From Billgrantia montanilacus (GTDB taxonomy: Bacteria; Pseudomonadota; Gammaproteobacteria; Pseudomonadales; Halomonadaceae): a stretch of 64,000 nt of DNA. Below, in pieces: positions 17,245 to 26,435 of the stretch. Under the pieces are notes generated by a model that made no database searches, had not been told where the DNA came from, and saw only the letters and a list, made by a program, of their open reading frames with translations. Every line of letters starts with the position of its first letter. Positions within the stretch are counted from its first letter, which is position 1. The position numbers and the translations under genes were made by a program. Location of the stretch: assembly GCF_003336675.1 (NCBI RefSeq), contig NZ_QPII01000021.1:552-64551 (forward strand), read 5' to 3'.

Positions 17245-18228
17245 ATGCACAAGACAATAGCCACACCCGTGATGCTGGCAGCCGCCTTCAGTTTCGCTGC
17301 GGGCGCCCAGGCAGCGGAATGGACCATGGCCACTCCGTATGGCGATGCCAGCTTCCATACCAAGAACGTCAAGCAATTCGCCGAGGACGTTGCAGAAGCC
17401 ACCGATGGTGAATTGACCATCAATGTCCACAGCGGCGGCTCCCTGGTCGCTCACGGCGAGATCAAGCCGTCGGTCCGTCGCGGCACCATCGAGGCGGGCG
17501 AGGTCTTCCTCTCGGTTCTGTCCAACGACGACCCGATCTTCGAGGTCGACACCCTGCCTGGGGTTGCAGGCAGCTATGAGCAAGCCTTCGCCCTGTGGGA
17601 GGCGACCAAGCCCGTCATCGCCGAGGTGTTCGCCAACCAGGGCATGATGCCCCTCTACGCGGTGGCCTGGCCCTCCCAGGGCATCTATACCGATTTCGAA
17701 CTGAACGATCCTGAGCAGTTCGAGGGGCTGCGGGTACGGGCGCCGAACATCAACACCCAGCGCTTCGTCGACAATCTCGGGGGCAACCCCACCGAAACCG
17801 AAGAATCTGACATTCCCACCGCCTTCAGCACCGGGCGGGTCGATGCCATGATCACCTCGACCTCCACCGGCAACTCGATGACCGCATGGGACTATGTTTC
17901 CCATTACACCGACGCGAACCTGTGGCTGCCCAAGAACATCGTCTTCATCAACCAGCGCGCCTTCGACCGCCTGGACGAGGCCACCCAGGAGGCCTTGCTC
18001 GACGCAGCCGCCCGTGCCGAAGAGCGTGGCTGGCAGATGAGCCGAGATGATAACCAGGCGAGTACCGAGGCACTTCAGGAAAACGGCATCACCGTATCGC
18101 AGCCCAATGACGAGGTGGCACAAGCCCTGCAGGCGGCAGGCGATGAGCTGTTCAGCGATTGGGAAGCCCGCGCCGATGATACGGCCAAGCAGGTGCTCGA
18201 AACGTATCGCGAGCAGCGTGACAACTGA
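17245..18228 (+). CDS. TRAP transporter solute-binding protein (DctP family)
   Basis: A 327-residue periplasmic binding protein. The signal peptide ends at AQA/AEW (about residue 24). The DctP family signature is visible: TKNVKQFAEDVAEATDGELTI, the carboxylate-clamping arginine region in LRVRAPN (about 156), and FSTGRVDAMITS. The substrate is an organic acid of unknown identity. Start ATG 17245 follows AAGAGG and lies 16 bases after the LysR stop. It is followed by a strong hairpin and then the two membrane subunits. Confidence 0.92.
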   Translation: MHKTIATPVMLAAAFSFAAGAQAAEWTMATPYGDASFHTKNVKQFAEDVAEATDGELTINVHSGGSLVAHGEIKPSVRRGTIEAGEVFLSVLSNDDPIFEVDTLPGVAGSYEQAFALWEATKPVIAEVFANQGMMPLYAVAWPSQGIYTDFELNDPEQFEGLRVRAPNINTQRFVDNLGGNPTETEESDIPTAFSTGRVDAMITSTSTGNSMTAWDYVSHYTDANLWLPKNIVFINQRAFDRLDEATQEALLDAAARAEERGWQMSRDDNQASTEALQENGITVSQPNDEVAQALQAAGDELFSDWEARADDTAKQVLETYREQRDN

Positions 18229-18242
18229 GGCCTGACCACGAA

Positions 18243-18266
18243 GGCGCGGCGGCCATCCGCCGCGCC
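18243..18266 (+). other. Intercistronic hairpin after dctP
   Basis: GGCGCGGCGG-CCAT-CCGCCGCGCC, a perfect ten-base-pair stem with a four-base loop between the binding-protein and small-permease genes and no T-tract. It probably protects the upstream mRNA from 3' exonucleases so the binding protein is made in excess over the membrane subunits. Confidence 0.6.
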
Positions 18267-18295
18267 CTCCCTCAAGTTCGCCATGAGGCCAAGCC

Positions 18296-18859
18296 ATGAT
18301 TTTCAAGTTCGATAAACTTTACCGCCTTGGGGCCTGGGGGGCGGCCGCCTGCATGATCACCATCTGCGTCCTGATTTCGCTGCAGGTCGCCTTCAGGCTC
18401 ATGGACGCGGGCCTGGTGCTGACTGGCCTGCGCCGCACCGGGCTGAGCATAACCGGGGTATCGGAGCTTGCCTCCTACCTGCTGGTTGGCGCGACGTTTC
18501 TCGGCCTCGCCTATACCTTCGTGCATCATGCCCACATCCGCGTGACGCTGCTGATCTCGCGGCTACCCTCTGCCATACGCGTCTGGTTCGAGGTCTTCGG
18601 ACTGCTGGTTGCCTTGACCCTCAGCCTGTTGCTCGGCTACGGCCTGATCGAATTGGTAAGGGAAAGCCTGCACTTCAATGACGTCTCATCAGGCTTCCTG
18701 TCGATCCCCCTCTGGATTCCACAGACCGTCCTGGTAACCGGGGTGGGCCTGCTCTGCCTGGCACTGCTTGAAGCCCTGGTCTTTGCCTTGCGCATCGCCG
18801 CCCGCGACCCCTCGAGCTTTCGAGAAGCAACGGCAACCGAAGACAGCGAGACTCGCTGA
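18296..18859 (+). CDS. TRAP transporter small permease (DctQ family)
   Basis: A 187-residue inner-membrane protein with four predicted helices (about 13-33, 55-78, 92-115, 130-155) and the DctQ signature TGVSELASYLLVGATFLGLAYTF-like segment. It forms the membrane complex with the large subunit. The start ATG is 30 bases after the intercistronic hairpin. The C-terminal 25 residues are charged and cytoplasmic. Confidence 0.9.
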   Translation: MIFKFDKLYRLGAWGAAACMITICVLISLQVAFRLMDAGLVLTGLRRTGLSITGVSELASYLLVGATFLGLAYTFVHHAHIRVTLLISRLPSAIRVWFEVFGLLVALTLSLLLGYGLIELVRESLHFNDVSSGFLSIPLWIPQTVLVTGVGLLCLALLEALVFALRIAARDPSSFREATATEDSETR

Positions 18860-18892
18860 GCTCGGCCACTATCCTCTCTCGGAGAACTACTC

Positions 18893-20197
18893 GTGCTGAC
18901 ATTGAGTCTGGCTACCGTCTTCACGCTCGCGCTGCTTCTGGGCAGTGGCGTATGGATCGCCTTCGCACTGATCGGTACCGCCTGGGTGGCGCTGGCTTTC
19001 TTCAGTCCGTTTGCACCGGGCCCGATCCTGGCATCGGACTTCTGGGGCGCCAGCTACGGCTGGGACCTTACCGCCTTGCCCATGTTCATCTGGATGGGCG
19101 AGATTCTGTTCCGCTCAGGGCTGGCCGACAGCATGTTTCGCGGACTCTCGCCCTGGCTGAACCGGCTGCCCGGCCGGTTGTTGCATACCAACATCATCGG
19201 CAGCGGCATGTTCGCGGCAGTCTGCGGTTCGTCGGCGGCCACCTGTGCCACCGTGGGCAAGATGACCCTGCCCGAGCTGGAGCGTCGAGGCTACGACAGC
19301 GGCATGGCGATCGGCACGCTGGCCAGCGCCTCGACGCTGGGATTACTGATTCCACCCTCCATTGTCTTGATCGTCTACGGCGTGGTGACCGAACAGTCGA
19401 TCTCACGGCTGTTCATGGCCGGTATCGGCCCCGGGCTGTTGATCCTGGCCCTGTTCATGAGCTATCTGATCCTCTGGTCGCTGCTCAAGGGCAACCGCGA
19501 AGGCCTTACCGGCAAGGACGAGTCGTCGATGCCGCTGGCCGAGAAGCTTCGCCATACGCTGTCGCTGATACCGGTCCTGCTGCTGATCGGCGGGATCATC
19601 GTCTCGATCTACGGTGGCCTGGCCTCGCCTACCGAGGCAGCAGCTGTCGGGGTGGTACTGTCCATCGCCATCGCACGCTGGACCGGCAGTTTCGGCCTTG
19701 CCACCTTCAAGGCGTCGCTCTTTGCGGCAGTGCGTACCGCCTGCATGATCGCCTTCATCATTGCCGGTGCGTCGTTCCTGACATCGGCCATGGGCTTTAC
19801 CCAGGTTCCCATGCAGCTGGCCCAGGCCATCGGCGAGATGGGGCTGTCTCCCACCATGCTGCTGGTGGCACTGACGCTGCTGCTGCTGATAATGGGCTGC
19901 TTTCTCGACGGAATTTCGCTGATATTGCTGGTGACGGCCATTCTGATGCCGCTGGTCAGCGCTGCGGGCTTCGACCTGATCTGGTTCGGCATCTATCTGG
20001 TCGTTGTGGTGGAGATGTCGCAGATTACCCCGCCGGTCGGCTTCAACCTGTTCGTCATCCAGGGGTTGACCGGCAAGGACATCATCACGATCACCAAGGC
20101 GACCCTGCCCTTCTTCCTGCTGATGCTGGCCTCCATCGCGCTGCTGCACATCTTCCCCGAGATCGCCCTCTACCTGCCCCAGGCAATGAACCGCTAA
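18893..20197 (+). CDS. TRAP transporter large permease (DctM family)
   Basis: A 434-residue inner-membrane protein of about twelve helices in the ion-transporter superfamily, driving sodium-coupled uptake. Family motifs include LPMFIWMGEILFRSG, GSSAATCATVGKMTLPELERRGYD, IPPSIVLIVYG, SPTEAAAVGV and QITPPVGFNLF. GTG start with GGAGAA upstream. The TAA stop is followed immediately by repeat R1. Confidence 0.93.
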   Translation: MLTLSLATVFTLALLLGSGVWIAFALIGTAWVALAFFSPFAPGPILASDFWGASYGWDLTALPMFIWMGEILFRSGLADSMFRGLSPWLNRLPGRLLHTNIIGSGMFAAVCGSSAATCATVGKMTLPELERRGYDSGMAIGTLASASTLGLLIPPSIVLIVYGVVTEQSISRLFMAGIGPGLLILALFMSYLILWSLLKGNREGLTGKDESSMPLAEKLRHTLSLIPVLLLIGGIIVSIYGGLASPTEAAAVGVVLSIAIARWTGSFGLATFKASLFAAVRTACMIAFIIAGASFLTSAMGFTQVPMQLAQAIGEMGLSPTMLLVALTLLLLIMGCFLDGISLILLVTAILMPLVSAAGFDLIWFGIYLVVVVEMSQITPPVGFNLFVIQGLTGKDIITITKATLPFFLLMLASIALLHIFPEIALYLPQAMNR

Positions 20198-20355
20198 GGA
20201 AGCGCTGAATAAATCGTCGAGCGGGATGAAACACAAGGCGCACGGAGCGCAGAAACCGGAGCCTATGGGGTATAGGTGAGGATTTCGACCGGGCTGGCGC
20301 ACCAGCACCGCGCAACGCAGTGATTCGCACGCGCAGACATTTATGCAGTGTTTCC
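20198..20355. repeat. Short terminal-inverted-repeat element R1
   Basis: A 158-base non-coding element with imperfect terminal inverted repeats: GGAAGCGCTGAATAAA (20198-20213) and the reverse complement of 20340-20355, matching 13 of 16. The internal hairpin CGGAG-CCTAT-GGGGT-ATAGG-TGAG spans 20257-20280. The same layout (CGAGCG, ACAAGGC, CGGAG-stem-TGAG, AACGCAGT, GCGCAG) occurs in R2 at 60100-60245. It starts directly after the TRAP stop codon and ends seven bases before the convergent kinase stop. It could be a MITE-like mobile repeat or a dispersed 3'-end module. No ORF inside. Confidence 0.6.
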
Positions 20356-20362
20356 TGAGGAT

Positions 20363-22222
20363 TCAACCGGCCGGATCCTGGCGCAACGCAGCGCTTGCGT
20401 CGCGTTGCGCCATCCGGGGGTCCCGGGGATAGTAGCGCTCCGGCTGACGCTCCACATGGGCGAAGAACCGGGTGTCCTTGTAGGGCATCTTCATGAAGCC
20501 GGAGACCCCCAGCCCTTCGATCAGGCCCACCGCCGTCAGGATATCGTCGAGCCGCTGACGGAACTCCGTCTCCCGCGATGGATCCAGCAGCCGGTAGTAG
20601 CTATGGATCTTCAGGTGCTGCGGCAATGCCTCGAAGATGATCATGCCGGTATGGTGGATGTCGTTGAGCGCTTCCAGCGAGACGATGATCGCCTCGGGCA
20701 GCACCAGGAACTCCTCCGGGTCGGGCCCATCCTCGAAGTAACTGTGCAGCCGGCTTCTATCTTCCAGTTCGGGCATGGCACTGACTTCATAGCGCAGCGC
20801 CATGCCCGGCTCCACGGTGAAAGGATGGTCCGGCCCCTCACGGTCTAGGTGCAGGGTATCGCGGGCATTGAACAGGCAGCTCTTGAAGATGCCCTGACGA
20901 TAGATCGCCCGGGCGAGATTGACCATGTTGTTGACGGCCGCGACGAAGGCGGACTTCAGCTCGGCGTCATGTAGATTGAGCGAAGTGTCGATGTAGACGC
21001 CCTCGGCTTCCCAGCGCACCGCCAGCCCGCCCACCACTGGGTACCTCCCCAGCCGGCTGACGGCGGCGAGAAACGCTTTCTCCGTCTCCCCCATGCCCTG
21101 CATGAAGTTCTTGTAGTAGCGGTCCAGTTGGACATCGTTGACGTCACTGAGCGTCTCCGGGGCGCCCTCTTCACGCAGGAAGGCCTTGCGAGAACTGTAG
21201 ACCACGGTGTCGATCTCACGGCTGGAGGGCCGCACCCAGGTGGGCACCAGTGCAGCTTCCGGGGGTTCGGGCAGGTCGAGCATCACCAGGCGTGCGAGCC
21301 TTGGCATCTCGCGAATGAAGTGGTCGCCGGCACGCAGCCTCACCCGAGGATCGGGATCGAGCATGCCATCGAGCATGCGAGCGAACTCCATGGGCAAACC
21401 CAACGAGGTGGCGGGTATGGCGCGATGTCCGAAGCGGCAGGATTGGGCGGATGCCAGGGCGTAGAGGGTCCCCGCGGCTCCCTGCTCGTCGAAGCGCGGC
21501 GAGGAGAGCGCCCCGTTGAGCTGCTCGTCGCCGATGAAATAGACGTCGCCCAGGCGGGCGTTGGTCTGCTGGAGATTATCCGACATCAGCTCCATGACGT
21601 TGGCCGCCACGAACTGCTGGTTGGCATCGAGCTGGGCGAATACCGAGGAGCCCCAGTCGATCAGCGCCACCTCTTCACTGCGTGCGTCGAAGACCAGGTT
21701 CGAGGGCTTGATGTCGCCATGCACGATAGGGCGACCTGCCGGCCCCGACTCACGGCGTAGCGCGCTCAGGATATCCGCCAGCTGTCCGGCGATACGCACG
21801 ACCAACCGGGGAGAGAGCCTGCCCTCGCGCAGCGAGACCTCCTCCAGGTTGAGCCCCGGCGCCCGCTGCATGACGAGTATCGACTGGTTCCGCACCCGCT
21901 GGTAGGCCACCAGCCTCGGCACCCTGGGATGATCGACCTGTTCCAGCATGAAGGCCTCCTCCTCCAGGCGGTCCTGGAGGTGCTGGGGCAGGTTGACCCG
22001 GGTGAACTTGAAGACATACTGCTCGTCGTGGGCGGTGACCCCGGCGAAGACGAAACCGTAGGCGCCCTTGCCGATCAACGCGATATCCCGGTAGCCCAGC
22101 TGGGACAGCTGGGCCTGACACAGCGCCACCCACTCCTTGAGCTTGCGGGCATCGTCATGGCTGAGCAGGTAGATCGACTGCTCTTCGGGAATATAGAACT
22201 GCTGCAGCGGCGCCTGGGACAT
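20363..22222 (-). CDS. Serine/threonine protein kinase-like protein
   Basis: A 619-residue soluble protein. An N-terminal kinase domain (about 42-320) has glycine loop GKGAYGFVFAG (51-61), ATP-binding Lys72, catalytic loop VHGDIKPSN with Asp170 and Asn175, and metal-binding Asp189 in IDWGS (in place of the usual DFG). HGD replaces the eukaryotic HRD, as in many bacterial kinases, so it may be active. The C-terminal ~290 residues show no domain I recognise and no membrane segment. Monocistronic, convergent with the TRAP operon and upstream of nothing obvious. Substrate unknown. Confidence 0.85.
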   Translation of the reverse strand: MSQAPLQQFYIPEEQSIYLLSHDDARKLKEWVALCQAQLSQLGYRDIALIGKGAYGFVFAGVTAHDEQYVFKFTRVNLPQHLQDRLEEEAFMLEQVDHPRVPRLVAYQRVRNQSILVMQRAPGLNLEEVSLREGRLSPRLVVRIAGQLADILSALRRESGPAGRPIVHGDIKPSNLVFDARSEEVALIDWGSSVFAQLDANQQFVAANVMELMSDNLQQTNARLGDVYFIGDEQLNGALSSPRFDEQGAAGTLYALASAQSCRFGHRAIPATSLGLPMEFARMLDGMLDPDPRVRLRAGDHFIREMPRLARLVMLDLPEPPEAALVPTWVRPSSREIDTVVYSSRKAFLREEGAPETLSDVNDVQLDRYYKNFMQGMGETEKAFLAAVSRLGRYPVVGGLAVRWEAEGVYIDTSLNLHDAELKSAFVAAVNNMVNLARAIYRQGIFKSCLFNARDTLHLDREGPDHPFTVEPGMALRYEVSAMPELEDRSRLHSYFEDGPDPEEFLVLPEAIIVSLEALNDIHHTGMIIFEALPQHLKIHSYYRLLDPSRETEFRQRLDDILTAVGLIEGLGVSGFMKMPYKDTRFFAHVERQPERYYPRDPRMAQRDASAALRQDPAG

Positions 22223-22293
22223 ACGTTACCTTCTCGTCAGGATGTCGCTGATCCATGTCGCCGCCTGAAAAACACGACATGGATCAACATCTG

Positions 22294-23982
22294 TCACCCC
22301 AGGTGGAGGAGCATCGTTTCCGGACTCTCCAGATATCCTTTCCAGGCATTGCAGAAGCGGGCGATGGTGCCGCCATCGATGACGCGATGATCCCCCGCCC
22401 AGGTAATGGTCATGATCGCCCGCCGCACCACCTCGCCGTTGTCATCGAAGCGTGGCAGCCACTGGGTCTTGCCGATGGCGACGATGGCAAGCTCCGGCGC
22501 GTTGATGATCGGGGCCGCATAGGTTCCCCCGAGCGCGCCGATGTTGGAGATGCTGATGGTGCCGCCCTTGAGGTCGGCCTGATCCACCCGGCCCTCTCGC
22601 GCCGCCACAGTCAACCGCTCGACCTCGCGGGCCACGTCGAGCAAGGTGCGGCGTTCGACATGCTTCACGTTGGGCACCAGGAGACCCGCCTTGCTATCCA
22701 CCGCCATGCCCACGTTGCAGGAAGACATGTAGTGGATCTCGCTGACATCGGCATTGAGCCGGGCATTGAGAATGGGGTACTCCTTCACCGCCAGCGCCAT
22801 GGCCTTCATGAAGAGCGGCATCAGGGTCATGCGCGTGCCCTGCGCCTCGGCCTGGGGCTTGAGACGGGCACGCAAGGCCAGCAGGTCGGTGACGTCGATC
22901 TCCTCGCCGTACTGGAAGTGCGGAATCGTGCTGGCGGACTCCACCATCCGACGGGCCATGACCGCGCGCACCCCACGGATCGGCTCGACGGTAATCTCGC
23001 CCTCGCCGGTGGGTGCGGGCGCCGGCGCCCTCTCAGGCGTGCTAGTCGTCCGGCCACTCGTGGCCGGTGTCGACTCGCCACCCTGCTCCAGGTGGCGCAG
23101 CACATCCTCCTTGAGCACCCGCCCCTCCTTGCCCGATCCCGGCACCGCTTCCAGCGCCAGATCATGCTCGCGCAGCAGCCGGCGAACGGCGGGGCTCGCC
23201 GGGATACGCCCATAGGGGCCTCGCCCCGTCGTTGCCACACCCACGCCCGACGAAGCGCCGGTCTCGGGAGCGGCATGCTGGCTCGAGGGTGGTTTACCCG
23301 TACCGGGGTGTTCCGGTACCGAGGATGCCGACGGCGGACTCTCTGCCCCATGCGTCGGCTCATAGGCGAACAGCGGCGCATGGACCTTGGCGATCTCACC
23401 CTTGGGCACATAGAGTCGAGTGACACGTCCGGCCTCGGGCGCGGTGATCTCCACCAGCGCCTTGTCGGTCATCACATCGACCAGCGGCTGGTCCTCTTCG
23501 ATGCGGTCTCCCTCAGCGACGCGCCACTCCACTACCTCGCACTCGACGATACCCTCGCCGATATCCGGTAGGATGAAGTCGGTAGCGGCAACGGCTGCCG
23601 TGGCTGACGGGGAGCCGGGTGGCGTTGGCGTCGGAGCAGGCGCCGGCTCCGCCGGCGCTGTCTCTACCTTGGGAGCACGCGCTTGCCCGCTGTCGCTCTC
23701 GTTCTGGTTCTGGTTCTCGTTCACGCTGTCGCTGCCACTCTCTTCCACGTCGCTCTCATAGGAGAACAGCGGGGAGTGGACCTTGGCGATCTCACCCTTG
23801 GGTACGTACAGCCTGGTCACTCGCCCGGCTTCCGGCGCGGTGATCTCCACCAGCGCCTTGTCTGTCATCACCTCGACCACCGGCTGGTCTTCCACAATGA
23901 CGTCGCCTTCACTGACACGCCATTCCACGATTTCGCATTCCACGATACCTTCACCGATATCGGGCAGCATGAAGTCACTCAT
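22294..23982 (-). CDS. bkdB: Branched-chain 2-oxoacid dehydrogenase E2 (dihydrolipoyl acyltransferase)
   Basis: A 562-residue acyltransferase core. There are two tandem lipoyl domains (about 3-78 and 140-215) with lipoylated lysines in MTDKALVEI (first Lys42), separated and followed by Pro/Ala/Glu-rich linkers. A peripheral subunit-binding domain (PASPAVRRLLREHDL) is near 265-300, and the catalytic domain has His532 in DHRVIDGG. It transfers the branched acyl group to CoA. Two lipoyl domains are unusual, since most BkdB proteins have one; the near-identical DNA of the two suggests internal duplication. Third gene after E1 alpha and E1 beta. Confidence 0.9.
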   Translation of the reverse strand: MSDFMLPDIGEGIVECEIVEWRVSEGDVIVEDQPVVEVMTDKALVEITAPEAGRVTRLYVPKGEIAKVHSPLFSYESDVEESGSDSVNENQNQNESDSGQARAPKVETAPAEPAPAPTPTPPGSPSATAAVAATDFILPDIGEGIVECEVVEWRVAEGDRIEEDQPLVDVMTDKALVEITAPEAGRVTRLYVPKGEIAKVHAPLFAYEPTHGAESPPSASSVPEHPGTGKPPSSQHAAPETGASSGVGVATTGRGPYGRIPASPAVRRLLREHDLALEAVPGSGKEGRVLKEDVLRHLEQGGESTPATSGRTTSTPERAPAPAPTGEGEITVEPIRGVRAVMARRMVESASTIPHFQYGEEIDVTDLLALRARLKPQAEAQGTRMTLMPLFMKAMALAVKEYPILNARLNADVSEIHYMSSCNVGMAVDSKAGLLVPNVKHVERRTLLDVAREVERLTVAAREGRVDQADLKGGTISISNIGALGGTYAAPIINAPELAIVAIGKTQWLPRFDDNGEVVRRAIMTITWAGDHRVIDGGTIARFCNAWKGYLESPETMLLHLG

Positions 23983-24010
23983 CTTGCATCTCCTGTCCTG
24001 ATATCGATCG

Positions 24011-24988
24011 TCAGAAATCCACGCTGGCCCGGATGGCTTCGTAGATCTTGAGGTGGTCCGGCATGTACTCCTTCTCCAGCGTCAGCGGGAAAGGGGTATC
24101 CATTCCGGTCACCCGTTCGATGGGCGATTCCAGGTACAGGAAGCAGCGCTCCTGTATGGTTGCGGCGATTTCGCTGGCAAAGCCACCGGTACGTGTCGCT
24201 TCATGACTGATCACCAGACGACCGGTCTTGAGTACCGACTCGGCGACCGAGTCCTCGTCCCAAGGCAGGATCGTGCGCAGGTCGATGATCTCGCAGGAAA
24301 TGCCGGCCTTCTCGGCCATCTCGACCGCTTTCTCGATCAGCTCCATCTGCGCCCCCCAGCCCAGCACCGTGACATCGGTGCCTTCCTTGGTCACTTCGGC
24401 CTCGCCGATCGGCAACTGGTAGTCATCCTCCGGCACCTCGCCGGTGGAGGCACGATAGAGCCGCTTGGGCTCGAAGAAGATCACCGGGTCCGGATCGCGG
24501 ATCGCCGCCAGCAGCAGCCCCTTCGCCTGGTAGGGGTTACGCGGCACCACGACCTTCAGCCCCGGCGTGTGGGCGAAGTACGCCTCCGGCGACTGCGAGT
24601 GGTAGAGCCCGCCCGCGATACCGCCACCATAGGGTGTACGAATCGTCAGGCCGCCGACGTTGAAGAGGTCACCGGAGCGATAGCGAAACTTGGCCGTCTC
24701 GTTGACGATCTGGTCGAAGGCCGGAAAGATGTAGTCGGCAAACTGGATCTCGGCCACCGGTACCGAGCCCTGGGCCGCCAGTCCATTGGCGAAGCCGATG
24801 ATGCCCTGCTCCACCAGCGGGGTATTGAAGCACCTGGCGCGGCCATACTTCTCCTGCAAGTTGCTGGTGGCGCGGAATACACCGCCGAACACCCCCACGT
24901 CCTCGCCGAAGCAGAGGACCTTGTCGTCCTCGGCCATGGCGATATCCAGGGCATTGTTGATCGCCTGCAGCATGTTCATCTTCGGCAT
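24011..24988 (-). CDS. bkdA2: Branched-chain 2-oxoacid dehydrogenase E1 beta
   Basis: A 325-residue transketolase-type subunit. It has [14 protein letters not shown] near 29-42, [15 protein letters not shown] near 84 and GWGAQ near 220, as in E1 beta of branched-chain or pyruvate-type complexes. Start ATG 24988 is chosen because it lies one base from the E1 alpha stop; the longer frame upstream is a shadow. It assembles with E1 alpha to bind thiamine diphosphate and decarboxylate 2-oxo acids from Leu, Ile and Val. Confidence 0.9.
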   Translation of the reverse strand: MPKMNMLQAINNALDIAMAEDDKVLCFGEDVGVFGGVFRATSNLQEKYGRARCFNTPLVEQGIIGFANGLAAQGSVPVAEIQFADYIFPAFDQIVNETAKFRYRSGDLFNVGGLTIRTPYGGGIAGGLYHSQSPEAYFAHTPGLKVVVPRNPYQAKGLLLAAIRDPDPVIFFEPKRLYRASTGEVPEDDYQLPIGEAEVTKEGTDVTVLGWGAQMELIEKAVEMAEKAGISCEIIDLRTILPWDEDSVAESVLKTGRLVISHEATRTGGFASEIAATIQERCFLYLESPIERVTGMDTPFPLTLEKEYMPDHLKIYEAIRASVDF

Positions 24989-24989
24989 C

Positions 24990-26219
24990 TCAGGCTCCTT
25001 CCTGGTCGTCGCTGGCCTTGACGGCATCGCTGGACGCGCTGACATCAGGGTCGAGCGAGCGCGCGCCCTTCGGATAGGCGTCCGGATACTTGCGGATGTG
25101 GGTCTTGAGCGCATCGAGTTGACGCTGCAGCGCCGGCGTCACGTCGGCATAGACATCGGTGACGAGGCTCTCCAGCGGGGGCGGCGGTCGTTTCTCGGCG
25201 CGCTTCATGGTTTCCAGCACCTCACGACGCAGGCTCTCCTGAAGGTCCTTCTCCTCCTCCTCACTCCACCACTCCCGGTCGAACAGCCAGCGCTGCATGC
25301 GCAGGATCGGGTCCTTCTCCCGCCAGGCCTCCTCCTCCTTGCGCGAACGGTAGCCGGAAGGGTCGTCCGAAGAGGAGTGGGCCGCCAGCCGATAGGTCAT
25401 GGCCTCGATCAGAACCGGTTCGTTCTGCTCCACGGCGATGGCGCGGGCCTCCTGGGTAGCGCGATAGACCGCCAGGATATCGTTACCGTCGACGCGGATG
25501 ACATGCATGCGATAACCGAAGGCGCGCGGCGCGATGCCGTCGGCTGCAAACTGTTCGGTGGCCGGGGTCGATATCGCATAGCCGTTGTTGCGGCAGAAGA
25601 AAATCACCGGAACCTTGTGCACCGAGGCCATGTTCAGGGCTGCGTGGAAATCGCCCTCGGAGGCCGCCCCTTCACCGAAGAAGGTGATGGTGCAGTGTCC
25701 CTCTCCGGCCAACTTCTGACCGTAAGCGTAGCCGGTTGCCTGGGGAATCTGCGTCGCCAGCGGCGAGGATATGGTCATGTAATGGAGCTTGCGCGACCCG
25801 TAGTGGATCGGCATCTGCCGGCCCTTGCCGTAGTCGAGTTCGTTGCCGAACAGCTGGTTCATGAACTCGTCGTAGGTGAAGCCGCGATAGGCGAGTGCGC
25901 CCTGCTCGCGGTACTGGGCCATGATCATGTCGCCATCGTCCAGCGCCGCCGTGGCGCCGATCACCGCCGCCTCTTCACCCGTGCACTGCATGTAGAAGGA
26001 GAGTCTGCCCTGCCGCTGGGCTGCCAGCATGCGCTCGTCTAGCACACGGGTCACGAGCATGGCGCGATAGATCCTGAGCGCCTTCTCCTTGTCGAGTTCG
26101 GGGGCTTCGGCGCCATCAAAAAGCGTGCCGTCCTGCTGCAATAGCCGGAACGTGGGTATCTGGAATTCGTCGCCGGTCATGAAGGTCGGCGAATGGACGT
26201 CGTATGTTGTTGTCATCAT
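24990..26219 (-). CDS. bkdA1: Branched-chain 2-oxoacid dehydrogenase E1 alpha
   Basis: A 409-residue E1 alpha. The thiamine-diphosphate motif [15 protein letters not shown]...NN lies near 185-215, and [16 protein letters not shown] near 295-310 matches the phosphorylation-loop segment typical of branched-chain rather than pyruvate enzymes. The C-terminus is highly acidic. First gene of the bkd operon, which lacks an E3 (dihydrolipoamide dehydrogenase), so it must borrow one encoded elsewhere. Start is ATG 26219 (MMTTTYD); the next codon is also ATG. Confidence 0.9.
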   Translation of the reverse strand: MMTTTYDVHSPTFMTGDEFQIPTFRLLQQDGTLFDGAEAPELDKEKALRIYRAMLVTRVLDERMLAAQRQGRLSFYMQCTGEEAAVIGATAALDDGDMIMAQYREQGALAYRGFTYDEFMNQLFGNELDYGKGRQMPIHYGSRKLHYMTISSPLATQIPQATGYAYGQKLAGEGHCTITFFGEGAASEGDFHAALNMASVHKVPVIFFCRNNGYAISTPATEQFAADGIAPRAFGYRMHVIRVDGNDILAVYRATQEARAIAVEQNEPVLIEAMTYRLAAHSSSDDPSGYRSRKEEEAWREKDPILRMQRWLFDREWWSEEEEKDLQESLRREVLETMKRAEKRPPPPLESLVTDVYADVTPALQRQLDALKTHIRKYPDAYPKGARSLDPDVSASSDAVKASDDQEGA

Positions 26220-26330
26220 CCTGTTCCTTGGGTGGTGGCAGGAGGAAAACCGCCCCTTGTGAGGGCAGTGTTGACTGTAATGTAGTCGGCTGCCAGAGGT
26301 TGTCTCCAGCGTACCGCCAACGCTGGCTGG

Positions 26331-26345
26331 TTGACGTTAACGTAA
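26331..26345. promoter_or_regulatory. Palindrome upstream of the bkd operon
   Basis: TTGACGTTAACGTAA contains the perfect ten-base palindrome ACGTTAACGT and lies 112 bases before the E1 alpha start, in the gap between bkd and the yeh operon. A partial second copy, TTGACTGTAATGTAGTC, is at 26271-26287. The shape resembles operators of MerR-type regulators that control branched-chain amino-acid catabolism, but no such regulator is in the window. Confidence 0.35.
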
Positions 26346-26435
26346 GATGCCATCAAAAGCATCTATTTTGCTAGCCCTTCGACACTCGACCGGATGAATC
26401 CACTGCCGGCGCCGTCGTACCCGCTGGATATCGCG

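Noticed and set aside
16897-18306. A 469-codon minus-strand frame antisense to LysR and dctP
   Set aside because: Long only because high GC removes stops; the plus strand encodes clear family proteins with proper starts.
18952-20208. A 418-codon frame within the large TRAP permease in another reading frame
   Set aside because: Arg/His/Gly-rich sequence without membrane helices; the frame starting at 18893 has all DctM motifs.
22255-23571. A 438-codon plus-strand frame antisense to bkdB
   Set aside because: Shadow of the E2 gene; the repeated text reflects only the duplicated lipoyl domain.
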